DNA of 61,439 nucleotides from Sporomusaceae bacterium FL31. GTDB lineage: Bacteria > Bacillota > Negativicutes > DSM-1736 > Dendrosporobacteraceae. The stretch lies in the NCBI GenBank assembly GCA_003990955.1, contig BIFV01000022.1, positions 1 to 61,439 of the forward strand, given 5' to 3'. Below, piece after piece: positions 1-8,784 of this stretch. The notes beneath the pieces were generated by a model. That model worked only from the letters and a program-made list of their open reading frames with translations. It ran no database searches and was not told the origin of the DNA. The position numbers and the translations under genes were made by a program. Positions within the stretch are counted from its first letter, which is position 1, and each line of letters starts with the position of its first letter.

Positions 1-1
1 A

Positions 2-1063
2 GCAGGCAGTAGCGTTCAGGCAGTTGATGAGGTTATTATGGGAAATGTACTACAGGCAGGACTAGGTCAAAATCCGGCGCGGCAGGCTGCCATTAAGGCC
101 GGCCTGCCTGTAGAGGTACCTTCCTATACCATCAATAAAGTATGCGGCTCAGGTCTGAAAGCTGTAAACCTCGCTGCTTTAGCGATCATGGCGGGGGAAG
201 CGGACATTATTGTTGCCGGCGGCATGGAAAACATGAGTCAGTCACCGTATTTACTTGATAGCAAGGCTCGCTGGGGCTATCGGATGGGAAATGGAAAACT
301 AACTGATGCGATGATTACCGATGGTTTGTGGTGCGCTTTTGATGATTATCATATGGGGATTACTGCAGAAAATGTTGCAGAGCAATATGGTGTTAGCCGT
401 AAGTTGCAGGATGAACTGGCCTTTGAATCTCAGACTAAAGCTGTTCAAGCCATTGCAAGTGGTGCTTTCCGCAATGAAATCGTACCAATTACGATCAAAG
501 GCAAGAAGGGTGAACTTGTCTTTGATACGGATGAGTACCCCAAGGCAGACACGACTGTTGAAAAGTTATCAGCGCTTAAGCCGGCCTTTAAAAAAGATGG
601 AACAGTAACAGCTGGGAATGCTTCAGGTATTAATGACGGGGCCGCTGCATTGGTGATCATGTCTGCTGATAAAGCGCAAGAGTTAGGGATCAAGCCGCTC
701 GCTCGTATTATCAGCTATGCGTCCGGCGGTGTAAATCCTGCGATTATGGGCGTGGGGCCAGTCCCGGCAACGCTAAAGGCACTTGCCAAGGCTGGTCTTG
801 CAATTGCTGACCTTGATCTTATTGAAGCGAATGAAGCTTTTGCCGCACAATTTCTCGCAGTTGGACAGCAGTTAGGTTTTAGTAAAGAAAAGGTGAATGT
901 GAACGGCGGCGCCATTGCACTCGGGCATCCGATTGGTGCTAGTGGTGCACGAATATTAGTGACTTTAATCCATGCCATGGAGCAGCGCCAGGTGCAACGT
1001 GGTCTTGCAACACTTTGTATCGGCGGTGGCCAAGGGGTTGCCACGATCATTGAAAGAATATAG
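2..1063 (+). CDS. thlA: Acetyl-CoA C-acetyltransferase (thiolase), 5' end outside window
   Basis: Condenses two acetyl-CoA to acetoacetyl-CoA in the cytoplasm, or runs in reverse in beta-oxidation. The frame is open to the left edge; the in-frame ATG at 38 lies inside the conserved thiolase core (DEVIMGNVLQAGLGQNPAR), so it is not the start and roughly 40 N-terminal residues are missing. The acylation cysteine is in NKVCGSGLKAV. The second half has the NEAFAAQF and GGAIALGHPIGASGAR motifs and the C-terminal catalytic cysteine in CIGGGQG. It is the first visible gene of an operon with hydroxybutyryl-CoA dehydrogenase (12-bp gap) and crotonase. The family call is secure; physiological direction cannot be read from sequence. 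Confidence 0.95.
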   Translation, partial: AGSSVQAVDEVIMGNVLQAGLGQNPARQAAIKAGLPVEVPSYTINKVCGSGLKAVNLAALAIMAGEADIIVAGGMENMSQSPYLLDSKARWGYRMGNGKLTDAMITDGLWCAFDDYHMGITAENVAEQYGVSRKLQDELAFESQTKAVQAIASGAFRNEIVPITIKGKKGELVFDTDEYPKADTTVEKLSALKPAFKKDGTVTAGNASGINDGAAALVIMSADKAQELGIKPLARIISYASGGVNPAIMGVGPVPATLKALAKAGLAIADLDLIEANEAFAAQFLAVGQQLGFSKEKVNVNGGAIALGHPIGASGARILVTLIHAMEQRQVQRGLATLCIGGGQGVATIIERI

Positions 1064-1075
1064 GAGGAGCTTGAT

Positions 1076-1933
1076 ATGGACTTTACTAAAGTGCTGATTA
1101 TCGGTTCTGGCCAAATGGGGAGTGGGATTGCGCAAGTCATGGCGCAAAGCGGCCTTTTTGTGGTTCTTCATGATATCAAGCAGGAACTTGTAGACAAAGG
1201 GATTGTCGGTATTGAGAAAAATTTGCTCAGAAGCATAGATAAAGGCAAACTTACCAGTGAAGAAAAAACTGAAATTATGGCGAGAATCTCAGGTACGGTG
1301 ACATTAGACAAAGAGGCTTGTCAGGTTGATTTAGTGGTAGAAGCAGCAGTTGAAAATGCCGATATTAAACGCAGTATCTTCCAAACGCTCGATAGTCTTT
1401 GTCCTGCTCACACTATTTTAGCAAGCAATACCTCATCGGTACCGATTACCGCCCTTGCCGCGACTACGAATCGACCTGAACAATTTATTGGCATGCATTT
1501 TTTTAATCCGGCGCCTGTTATGAAGTTAGTTGAAGTGATTAATGGGTTAGCGACCAGCCAGGAAACCAGCGATGCCGTGAAAGCTCTTGCTGTTAAACTC
1601 AATAAGAATCCGGTCATGGTAGCTGATTCTCCCGGTTTTATCGGGAACCGTATCATGATACCAATGATTAATGAAGCAGTTTTTGCGCTCATGGAGGGTG
1701 TAGCTTCCGCTGAAGATATCGATCATTGTGCTAAGCTTGGCTTTAACCACCCGATGGGTCCGTTGGCACTTTCCGATCTTATTGGCAACGATACCGTTTT
1801 ATCCATCATGGAAGTACTCTATCACGGGTTCGGTGATCCGAAATACCGGCCTTGCCCACTGCTCAGGAAAATGGTTCAGGCCGGTCATCTTGGCCGCAAG
1901 AGCGGAAAAGGCTTTTATAGCTATAACCAGTGA
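1076..1933 (+). CDS. hbd: 3-hydroxybutyryl-CoA dehydrogenase
   Basis: Reduces acetoacetyl-CoA to 3-hydroxybutyryl-CoA with NAD(P)H. 285 residues, the usual length of the short bacterial enzyme. The Rossmann nucleotide motif GSGQMGSGIAQ is at residues 10-20, ASNTSS and the catalytic-histidine segment GMHFFNPAP lie mid-protein, and DSPGFIGNR opens the C-terminal helical domain. The ATG is preceded by AGGAGG. It lies between thiolase and crotonase, the standard gene set for making crotonyl-CoA. No butyryl-CoA dehydrogenase or Etf genes are visible on this side of the cluster. Confidence 0.95.
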   Translation: MDFTKVLIIGSGQMGSGIAQVMAQSGLFVVLHDIKQELVDKGIVGIEKNLLRSIDKGKLTSEEKTEIMARISGTVTLDKEACQVDLVVEAAVENADIKRSIFQTLDSLCPAHTILASNTSSVPITALAATTNRPEQFIGMHFFNPAPVMKLVEVINGLATSQETSDAVKALAVKLNKNPVMVADSPGFIGNRIMIPMINEAVFALMEGVASAEDIDHCAKLGFNHPMGPLALSDLIGNDTVLSIMEVLYHGFGDPKYRPCPLLRKMVQAGHLGRKSGKGFYSYNQ

Positions 1934-1994
1934 GTCCTACTGGTTTCTAAATGACTCTGTAGTGATTACAGATATAACTGATGGGAGGTAGGCT

Positions 1995-2780
1995 ATGAAT
2001 TCTTACGAAACCTTGCAATATGAAATTAGCAATGGTATTTGTATTCTCACTCTTTGTCGCCCGCAAGCGCTAAATGCTTTGAACGAAGTCATGATCAAGG
2101 AGCTTGACCGCCTCTTTGACTTGCTGGCTCAGGATGATTCAGTAAAAGTTGTTATTATGACAGGCAGTGGAACAAAATCGTTCGTGGCTGGCGCAGACAT
2201 TACAGAAATGCAGTCTTTATCTGTTGAAGGCGGTCGTGAGTGGGCAAGGCTGGGGCAAAGTGTTTTTAATAAAATCGAAACCCTGCCTAAGCCAGTTATT
2301 GCCGCCATTAATGGCTTTGCATTAGGCGGCGGCTGCGAGCTGGCAATGGCCTGTGACATTCGAATTGCATCAAGTAAAGCTAAGTTTGCCCAGCCTGAAG
2401 TCACGTTAGGAATTACGCCGGGGTATGGCGGCACACAGCGGCTGCCGCGTCTGATAGGAAAGGGCAGAGCGAAGGAACTGCTGTTTACCGGAGCGATGAT
2501 TGATGCTGCTGAGGCCTATCGTATCGGTTTGGTAAACCAGGTAGTAGATCCGGAGGAATTAATGTCAGCAGCCAGAGCAATGGCCGGAAAAATCATGCAA
2601 TGTGCTCCTTTTGCTGTGCAAATGTGTAAGGCTGCAATTAATAATGGCGTTGATGATGAGCTGGATACGGGTGTGGTCTATGAAGCGGAAGTATTTGGGT
2701 TGTGCTTTTCAACCGTTGATCAAAAAGAAGGCATGGCTGCTTTCATTGAAAAGCGTAAGGCAATATTTACTGGCAAATAA
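1995..2780 (+). CDS. crt: Enoyl-CoA hydratase / crotonase
   Basis: Interconverts 3-hydroxybutyryl-CoA and crotonyl-CoA. 261 residues, standard for the short crotonase family. The oxyanion-hole segments KSFVAGADI and GFALGGGCELAMACD are present, followed by PEVTLGITPGYGGTQRLPR, which carries the catalytic glutamate region. GGGAGG sits just upstream of the ATG. It is the last gene of the acetyl-CoA to crotonyl-CoA operon; a hairpin terminator follows about 145 bp downstream. Confidence 0.93.
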   Translation: MNSYETLQYEISNGICILTLCRPQALNALNEVMIKELDRLFDLLAQDDSVKVVIMTGSGTKSFVAGADITEMQSLSVEGGREWARLGQSVFNKIETLPKPVIAAINGFALGGGCELAMACDIRIASSKAKFAQPEVTLGITPGYGGTQRLPRLIGKGRAKELLFTGAMIDAAEAYRIGLVNQVVDPEELMSAARAMAGKIMQCAPFAVQMCKAAINNGVDDELDTGVVYEAEVFGLCFSTVDQKEGMAAFIEKRKAIFTGK

Positions 2781-2924
2781 TTTATTGTTTAAATGGGTGA
2801 ATTTGAGTGCTTTATGGGCATAAGAAGATTTCTTAAGGAATTTGCGCATTCTAATGGTATAATAATTGCAATGCAAGCTATTCTTCTAGTAAGAAATACG
2901 CTTTTTGCGTCGGTTAAGATGAGC

Positions 2925-2957
2925 GTCTCAATTGTTATTGAGACAGCTTCTTTTTTT
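2925..2957 (+). terminator. Intrinsic terminator after crt operon
   Basis: An 8-bp perfect stem (GTCTCAAT/ATTGAGAC) with a TGTT loop is followed by AGCTTC and a run of seven T. It ends the thiolase-hbd-crt transcript; nothing else is apparent between crt and mobA. Confidence 0.8.
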
Positions 2958-3045
2958 CAATTGATTTACTGCTTATGAATGGACTGCAGTGTGACTGACG
3001 ATGGATTACCTAGTTGAGTATCGTAATTTCGAAGGAGAATCTTTT

Positions 3046-3663
3046 ATGAACAAGCCGATATCCAGGTTGACACCGGTCATTCTGGCTGGTGGTAAAAGCA
3101 GCCGGATGGGGCAAGATAAGGCTTTTGTGAAGCTGGGTAATCAGCCTATGATTGAAGTCATTTTGGCTAAATTATTACCCTTGTTTTGTTTACCACCCCT
3201 CATTATCACGAATCAACCGGAAAAGTATACTTATTTGGGACTTCAAGTCCAAGTTGACAGGCTGCCTCGTATGGGGCCATTAAGTGGCATCCACGCAGGT
3301 TTATATTACGCGTCCTCACCTTTTATTTTTCTTGTGGGCTGTGATCATCCATTGTTGAATTCAGCGGTGATTTGTTACATGCAAAACCAGATTGCCGATT
3401 ATGATATCATAGTTCCAGACTACGACGGTTATCGTCATCCACTTCATGCCATTTATAGCCGGAATTGTATGAACGCTATTGAAGTCATGCTCGGACAAGA
3501 TAACCGTAAGCTTACTGACATTTTTGGTAAAGTGAAGGTTCGTTATATTCAATCTGACGAATTTGAGGGAATTCCTGATGCCGGGCAGTCTTTCGTGAAT
3601 GTAAATACTCCGGCTGATTTAGCAAAAGTGCAAACTTTCTTTAACAAGGGTGACCTTGGTTAA
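3046..3663 (+). CDS. mobA: Molybdenum cofactor guanylyltransferase MobA
   Basis: Transfers GMP from GTP to molybdopterin to form the guanine dinucleotide cofactor of DMSO-reductase-type molybdoenzymes; MocA-like relatives make the cytosine form. 205 residues. The nucleotidyltransferase signature LAGGKSSRMGQDKA is near residues 14-27, PLSGIHAGL and GCDHPLL follow, and FVNVNTPADL closes the fold. The ATG at 3046 is chosen over 3001 because GAAGGAG lies six bases upstream of it and the protein then starts at the family-typical position. It is transcribed alone after a terminator. It may serve the molybdenum hydroxylase implied by the YgfK/SsnA locus at the other end, which is inference. Confidence 0.88.
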   Translation: MNKPISRLTPVILAGGKSSRMGQDKAFVKLGNQPMIEVILAKLLPLFCLPPLIITNQPEKYTYLGLQVQVDRLPRMGPLSGIHAGLYYASSPFIFLVGCDHPLLNSAVICYMQNQIADYDIIVPDYDGYRHPLHAIYSRNCMNAIEVMLGQDNRKLTDIFGKVKVRYIQSDEFEGIPDAGQSFVNVNTPADLAKVQTFFNKGDLG

Positions 3664-3703
3664 CAGGGTGACAGGTTACTGGTGAAACAAAGAATTTTGA
3701 CAC

Positions 3704-3732
3704 TGGACTTTTATCTCATTTTGGGATACAAT
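3704..3732 (+). promoter_or_regulatory. Candidate sigma-A promoter for the bmp operon
   Basis: TGGACT and TACAAT are separated by 17 bp, ahead of a leader of about 220 nt. The -35 matches consensus at four of six positions. It is the best candidate in the gap but unproven. Confidence 0.35.
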
Positions 3733-3774
3733 TGGTAACGTAGATATTATGTCCTAATATTACTTTAAAGCAAT

Positions 3775-3812
3775 GGCGCTAAACGATAATCTGTGTTTAG
3801 GGCCTTTTGTTT
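3775..3812 (+). terminator. Terminator-like hairpin in the bmp leader
   Basis: GGCGCTAAAC pairs with GTTTAGGGCC (one mismatch) and is followed by TTTTGTTT. It lies between the candidate promoter and the bmp start codon, so it could attenuate the importer operon. I looked for the purine riboswitch core upstream of it and did not find it. The rest of the 295-bp gap holds only a short GAGGCA/TGCCTC dyad near 3912. Confidence 0.6.
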
Positions 3813-3958
3813 ATGGTTAAACTTTACTAGTCATCATAAAAGCACGCCGGCACTATTTGGTTGCTAGTCGCGTACTTCCCTCAAGCTCATGCACACTCCA
3901 TATCGTTATCCGAGGCAAGTGCCTCATAATAAAACCTTAATATTGGGGAGGAGATCTG

Positions 3959-5074
3959 GTGGACAAGTTAAAACGCAAATACAGTGTGTTGTTGTTAATT
4001 GCATTCTTAATTACAGCAGTCCTGGTTACTGGCTGTGGCGGGCAAAAGCCTGCTGAAAACAAACCGGCTGGTCAAGAAAAGCTTAAAGTTGCATTTATTT
4101 ATGTTGGGCCAGTTGGTGATGCTGGTTGGTCTTATGCCCATGATCAGGCTAAGAAGTATTTGGAAAAAGAAATGCCTAACGTAGAGACAACTTTCGTTGA
4201 ATCTGTTCCTGAAGGTGCTGACGCTGAAAGAGTGTTGACCGAGTTGGCAATGAAAGGTAATAAAGTTATTTTTGCTACCAGCTTCGGCTATATGGACTAT
4301 GTGCAAAAGGTAGCTCAAAAGTTTCCTGATGTCGTATTTATGCACTGTTCAGGCTTTAAAACAGCCAAGAACGTCGGTACATATTTTGGTAGAATGTATC
4401 AAGCTCGTTATTTATCCGGAATCGCTGCCGGAAAACAGACTCAAGGCAATGTCATCGGCTATGTCGCTGCGTTCCCAATCCCAGAAGTTATCCGGGGTAT
4501 TAATGCATTTACCTTAGGTGCTCAATCGGTTAATCCGAATGCGACTGTAAAGGTTGTTTGGACTAACACCTGGTACAATCCGGCAGCTGAGAAGGATGCG
4601 GCCAAAAGTTTGCTTGATGCTGGTGCTGATGTTATTGCGATGCATCAAGATACGCCTGGCCCAATGCAAGCGGCTGAAGAGAAAGGTAAATTTGCTGTTT
4701 CCTATAACACGGATATGCGGTCCTTTGCGCCTAAGGCCATCCTGACTGGTCCAGTTTGGAACTGGGGACCCTATTATGTGAAAGTCGTTAAGTCTGTTAT
4801 GGACGGAACTTGGAAATCAGAACAATACTGGGGAGCTATGTCTGAGAATATCGTTGACTTAGCACCATACGGGCCAATGGTTAGTGAAGATACTAAAGCA
4901 TTGATCGCTAAGAAGAAAGATAGTATTGTCAAAGGTGAATGGGATGTATTCACTGGCCCGATTACTGACCAGGATGGACAAGTAAAAGTTCCGGCTGGGC
5001 AGAAAATGACTGACAAAGAGATGCTGGAATTCAACTGGTTTGTTAAAGGTGTCGAAGGAAAAATTTCAAAATAA
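3959..5074 (+). CDS. BMP-family nucleoside-binding lipoprotein
   Basis: Extracytoplasmic solute-binding protein of a BmpA/PnrA-type ABC importer, a family that binds purine or pyrimidine nucleosides. 371 residues starting at GTG with GGGGAGGAG upstream. The N-terminus is KRK, then a hydrophobic stretch and the lipobox VTGC (residues 24-27), so it should be lipid-anchored. After a polar linker the mature domain begins KLKVAFIYVGPVGDAGW, the typical BMP-domain opening. It heads an operon with one duplicated ATPase and two permeases. A hairpin after its stop codon probably sets its level above that of the other subunits. The exact substrate cannot be told from sequence. Confidence 0.9.
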   Translation: MDKLKRKYSVLLLIAFLITAVLVTGCGGQKPAENKPAGQEKLKVAFIYVGPVGDAGWSYAHDQAKKYLEKEMPNVETTFVESVPEGADAERVLTELAMKGNKVIFATSFGYMDYVQKVAQKFPDVVFMHCSGFKTAKNVGTYFGRMYQARYLSGIAAGKQTQGNVIGYVAAFPIPEVIRGINAFTLGAQSVNPNATVKVVWTNTWYNPAAEKDAAKSLLDAGADVIAMHQDTPGPMQAAEEKGKFAVSYNTDMRSFAPKAILTGPVWNWGPYYVKVVKSVMDGTWKSEQYWGAMSENIVDLAPYGPMVSEDTKALIAKKKDSIVKGEWDVFTGPITDQDGQVKVPAGQKMTDKEMLEFNWFVKGVEGKISK

Positions 5075-5084
5075 GCAAGAAAAC

Positions 5085-5109
5085 GGGGCCGTTTATTACA
5101 AGCGGCCTC
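5085..5109 (+). other. Intergenic mRNA hairpin between binding protein and ATPase
   Basis: GGGGCCG pairs with CGGCCTC around a 11-nt loop, without a T run. Such stems often protect the upstream cistron from 3' decay, which suits the excess of binding protein importers need. Confidence 0.5.
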
Positions 5110-5144
5110 ACTTATTATTAAACCCTCGGGAAAGGGAGCGAAAT

Positions 5145-6662
5145 ATGGGCACTCCACTTGTAGTAATGAGAGAAATCACCAAGTGTTTTCCAGGCGTTAT
5201 CGCCAATGATCAAGTGAACCTAAGTATTAACCAAGGTGAGATCCATGCTTTATTAGGAGAAAATGGAGCTGGCAAGAGTACGTTGATGAGTATTCTTACC
5301 GGCCTTTATCGTCCTGATGGTGGCGAAATTTATGTTCAAGGTCAGCCAGTGGAGTTATATTCGCCGAAAGATGCGGTCGAAAAAGGAATCGGTATGGTTC
5401 ATCAGCATTTCAAACTGGTAAAAACGTTTACAGTTGCTGAAAATATCATCTTAGGTCTGCAATCAAGCGGCGAATACTATAATCTTTATGAAGTCCACAA
5501 AAAAATTCAGGATTTCTGCAAGGAATATGGTTTTCATATTGATCCTGGTGCAAAAGTCTGGCAGCTCTCTATCGGTGAACAGCAGCGGGCGGAAATTATT
5601 AAAGTGCTGTTCTGGGGAGCCGAGATATTAATTCTAGATGAGCCTACTGCTGTATTAACACCTCAGGAAGCCACCGAGTTATATAAAATGCTGCGATTAA
5701 TGGTTGATCGGGGTAAATCTGTGATCGTCATTTCTCATAAGCTAAGTGAAGTGATGGAAAATACAGATCGAATTACAGTACTCAGAGGCGGCAAATCGAT
5801 TGGAACAGTAACGACTGCTGTAACCAATGAACGAGAACTTACGACGATGATGGTTGGACGCAGTGTCATGCTCGAAGTACCAGAGAAAGTGCAGCATGAT
5901 GGCAATAAAATTTTGACTTTGAACAATATTTCCTGTTTAGGAAACCGGGGGCAAATGGCCATTAAACAAGTAACGCTGGAGATTGCTGGTGGGGAAATCC
6001 TCGGTATTGCTGGTGTTGCTGGCAATGGACAAAGTGAATTAGCTGAAGTGGTTGCCGGACTGAGATCTTTGGAAGATGGCGAAAAGTATGTGGATGGTGT
6101 GAATTACACCAATAGCAGTGTCCGGGATTTGATTCAGGCTGGAGTTAGCTATGTGCCGGAAGATCGATTAGGTACAGGACTTGTTCCTGGCTTAAATGCA
6201 GTTGATAATTTTCTTTTAAAAAGCTATAAGCAAGCTTCTGGCTGGTTTATTAATTGGCAGCAGGCCGCTCAAGATACAGAAGCTGTCGTTCAGCAGTTTG
6301 ATGTCAAGATGGCTAATTTGTTAAATCCCGTAAAAATGCTGTCAGGCGGCAACTTGCAGAAATTATTATTAGCACGTGAAATTTCAGCTGATCCCAGGAT
6401 TATTGTTGCCGTTTATCCGATGAGGGGGCTGGACGTTGGGGCTATGGAAACCGTCCGTAAACTGCTGCTGGCACAGCGGGATGCTGGGAAGGCAGTATTG
6501 CTCATTTCGGAAGAGCTGGATGAATTGCTGGCAATGAGTGACCGGATTGCCGTTTTGCATGAAGGTGAAGTCATGGGGATTGTCGAACCGAGGTCGACAA
6601 CGGTTGAAGCGATCGGTATGATGATGGCTGGAAAAAGGATGTTGAAACAAGATGTGGTATGA
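5145..6662 (+). CDS. Nucleoside ABC transporter ATP-binding protein (two NBDs)
   Basis: Energises the importer. 505 residues with two ABC domains. The first is canonical: Walker A GENGAGKST, signature LSIGEQQRAE, Walker B ILILDEPTAVL. The second is degenerate as in this family: GVAGNGQSE replaces Walker A, the signature LSGGNLQKLLLARE is intact, and the Walker B stretch reads VAVYPMRGLD where relatives usually have a SQPTRGLD-like sequence. The ATG at 5145 is chosen because AAAGGGAG precedes it; a longer frame running back to 5040 would overlap the preceding gene and lacks a binding site. The family resembles B. subtilis NupO (YufO). Confidence 0.92.
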   Translation: MGTPLVVMREITKCFPGVIANDQVNLSINQGEIHALLGENGAGKSTLMSILTGLYRPDGGEIYVQGQPVELYSPKDAVEKGIGMVHQHFKLVKTFTVAENIILGLQSSGEYYNLYEVHKKIQDFCKEYGFHIDPGAKVWQLSIGEQQRAEIIKVLFWGAEILILDEPTAVLTPQEATELYKMLRLMVDRGKSVIVISHKLSEVMENTDRITVLRGGKSIGTVTTAVTNERELTTMMVGRSVMLEVPEKVQHDGNKILTLNNISCLGNRGQMAIKQVTLEIAGGEILGIAGVAGNGQSELAEVVAGLRSLEDGEKYVDGVNYTNSSVRDLIQAGVSYVPEDRLGTGLVPGLNAVDNFLLKSYKQASGWFINWQQAAQDTEAVVQQFDVKMANLLNPVKMLSGGNLQKLLLAREISADPRIIVAVYPMRGLDVGAMETVRKLLLAQRDAGKAVLLISEELDELLAMSDRIAVLHEGEVMGIVEPRSTTVEAIGMMMAGKRMLKQDVV

Positions 6663-7737
6663 GATGATGACAAACATTCACTTTGAAAAAAGAAATACAA
6701 TCGCCAAATGGGTTTTAGTGCTGGTGCCGATCTTATCCATAGTGGTTGGTCTGTGTTTTGCGGGGCTTTTTATTGCAGCAACCGGTAAGAACCCCTTGGA
6801 TATTTATATGCTGATGTTTGATGGCGCCTTTGGCTCAGCCTACGGGCTGTCAGAAACCGTAGTAAAAGCAATTCCGCTGATGCTGACCGGACTAGGCGTA
6901 TCATTAGCCTTTCGTATGCAGCTTTGGAATATCGGTGCCGAGGGTCAACTCTATATGGGAGCCGTCGGCGCTACCTGGCTGGCACTTCATTATCCTGAAT
7001 GGCCAGGCTATATTCTTTTATCCTGTATGCTAATTTTAGGATTTGTATTTGGCGGTCTCTGGGGACTTATCCCTGCCATTCCACGAGCATTTCTAAAGGT
7101 TAATGAAACCATCACAACCTTGCTGCTTAATTATATTGCAATTTTATGGGTGGACTATTTAGTTTATGGCCCTTGGAAAGACCCCAATGGCTTTAACTTT
7201 CCAATAACGGCACCTTTCTCTGAAGGTGCAATCTTACCTGTTTTAGGGGCAAGCCGCATTCATATCGGTTTGATTATTGCGCTGATTGCCGCTCTAGTGC
7301 TTTATGTGGTGCTTCAATATACCAAGTGGGGCTTTGAAATAAGAGTCAGTGGTGAAAGTGCAGTAGCAGCTCGATATGCCGGTATGAATTATATCAAGAA
7401 TATCCTTTTAGTCATGTTTATTAGCGGTGGTTTGGCGGGGATTGCGGGTATGACTGAAGTATCGGGAATCACACAGCGCCTGCAGCACGGCATTTCACCT
7501 GGATATGGTTACTCTGCAATCATTATTGCCTGGTTAGCCAGGTTAAACCCTTGGGCTATTGTTGTGGTTTCCTTTGTATTTGGCGGACTGTTAGTTGGCG
7601 GATACAGCATCCAAACAAGTGGTTTTCCGGCAGCGACCGTTGCCATGCTGCAAGGTGCTATTTTATTTTTTGTCGTGGGTGGAGAAATATTTGTTGAGCA
7701 TCGTTTGCGCTTAAGCAGCAAAGGAGGCAAAAGATAA
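6652..7737 (+). CDS. Nucleoside ABC transporter permease 1
   Basis: Membrane channel subunit, 361 residues with about ten hydrophobic segments, of the YufP/RbsC-like permease family (BPD_transp_2). The coupling-loop region includes RAFLKVNETITTLLLNY and GESAVAARYAGMN, which are typical. The start overlaps the end of the ATPase gene by 11 bp; ATGs at 6664 and 6667 are alternatives, and none has a strong binding site, so translation is probably coupled. Its end overlaps the start of the second permease by one base (TAATG). Confidence 0.9.
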   Translation: MWYEMMTNIHFEKRNTIAKWVLVLVPILSIVVGLCFAGLFIAATGKNPLDIYMLMFDGAFGSAYGLSETVVKAIPLMLTGLGVSLAFRMQLWNIGAEGQLYMGAVGATWLALHYPEWPGYILLSCMLILGFVFGGLWGLIPAIPRAFLKVNETITTLLLNYIAILWVDYLVYGPWKDPNGFNFPITAPFSEGAILPVLGASRIHIGLIIALIAALVLYVVLQYTKWGFEIRVSGESAVAARYAGMNYIKNILLVMFISGGLAGIAGMTEVSGITQRLQHGISPGYGYSAIIIAWLARLNPWAIVVVSFVFGGLLVGGYSIQTSGFPAATVAMLQGAILFFVVGGEIFVEHRLRLSSKGGKR

Positions 7738-8669
7738 TGGAGCAATCACTTTTGGTGTCAATTCTAGCGACAGGCATTATCGCCGGAACCCCGATCCTTT
7801 ATGCAGCAATCGGTGAGATTATTGCAGAGCGGGCCGGGGTAATCAACCTGGGGGTAGAAGGGATGATGCTGGTTGGTGCTGTAACCGGCTTTATGATTAC
7901 ATTACAAACAGATAATCAGTGGCTGGGGGCAGGTGCATCCATCTTAGCGGGTGGTCTGATGGCTTTGATCCATGCTTTTTTAACAATAACATTACGGGCC
8001 AATCAAGTAGTCACTGGCCTGGCTTTGACCATTTTTGGGACCGGTCTCAGCGGTTATATTGGTAAGAATCTCATTGGTATACCGCTTGCTACCACTTTTA
8101 AGCCTGTCCCGGTATTGGGATTAAGCCAAGTCCCGTGGTTAGGACCAATTTTGTTTCAACACGATTGGCTGGTCTATTTAGGATATGCTCTTGCTATTAT
8201 TTCTTGGTTTGTTCTATATCGTACGAAAACCGGACTAAAAGTCAGAGCGGTCGGTGAGAATCCAGGTGCAGCCGATGCCGCTGGTATCAATGTCTTTGCA
8301 GTACGTTATTGCTGTGTAATACTGGGTGGGATGCTCGCCGGAATTGCCGGTGCCTATTTGTCCTTGGCATACGCGCCATCTTGGCTGGAAAATATGACAG
8401 CTGGCCGCGGCTGGATTGCAGTTGCTCTGGTTATTTTTGCTACCTGGAATCCGTCAAAGGCTTTCTTAGGAAGTTTATTATTTGGTGCCGTTGATGTCAT
8501 GGGTTTTCATTTGCAAACAATGGGAATCACGATTTCATCATTTTTCTTAAAAATGCTGCCTTATGTGATTACCATTGTGGTATTAATTTTTGTTAGTCGT
8601 GAGACTAAGAAACGACAGGTAGCAGCGCCGGGAGCGCTCGGTATTTCCTATAATCGCGAAGAGCGATAA
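7737..8669 (+). CDS. Nucleoside ABC transporter permease 2
   Basis: Second channel subunit, 310 residues, about eight to nine membrane segments, YufQ-like. Motifs include GEIIAERAGVINLGVEGMM near the N-terminus and VRAVGENPGAADAAGI in the cytoplasmic loop, both standard for this permease class. The start codon overlaps the preceding stop and GGAGG lies just upstream. It is the last gene of the importer operon; no clear hairpin terminator was seen before the next gene. Confidence 0.92.
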   Translation: MEQSLLVSILATGIIAGTPILYAAIGEIIAERAGVINLGVEGMMLVGAVTGFMITLQTDNQWLGAGASILAGGLMALIHAFLTITLRANQVVTGLALTIFGTGLSGYIGKNLIGIPLATTFKPVPVLGLSQVPWLGPILFQHDWLVYLGYALAIISWFVLYRTKTGLKVRAVGENPGAADAAGINVFAVRYCCVILGGMLAGIAGAYLSLAYAPSWLENMTAGRGWIAVALVIFATWNPSKAFLGSLLFGAVDVMGFHLQTMGITISSFFLKMLPYVITIVVLIFVSRETKKRQVAAPGALGISYNREER

Positions 8670-8784
8670 AGAGCGTTTTGTGGCAAGTTGCTAAGTTTCG
8701 GATCTAATGGTTTTTTATTTATCGGGATAGGCAATTTGGCAGAGCTAAGTTCGTGATTGCATTGTCTCTAGGGAGTGAATAAAG

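Noticed and set aside
38..1063. Starting the thiolase at the first visible ATG
   Set aside because: The frame continues to the left edge and that ATG lies within the conserved core, so the true start is outside the window.
3664..3958. Purine riboswitch before the nucleoside importer
   Set aside because: The conserved core (GTTTCTACC-like and TATAATC-like segments) is absent; only a terminator-like hairpin is visible.
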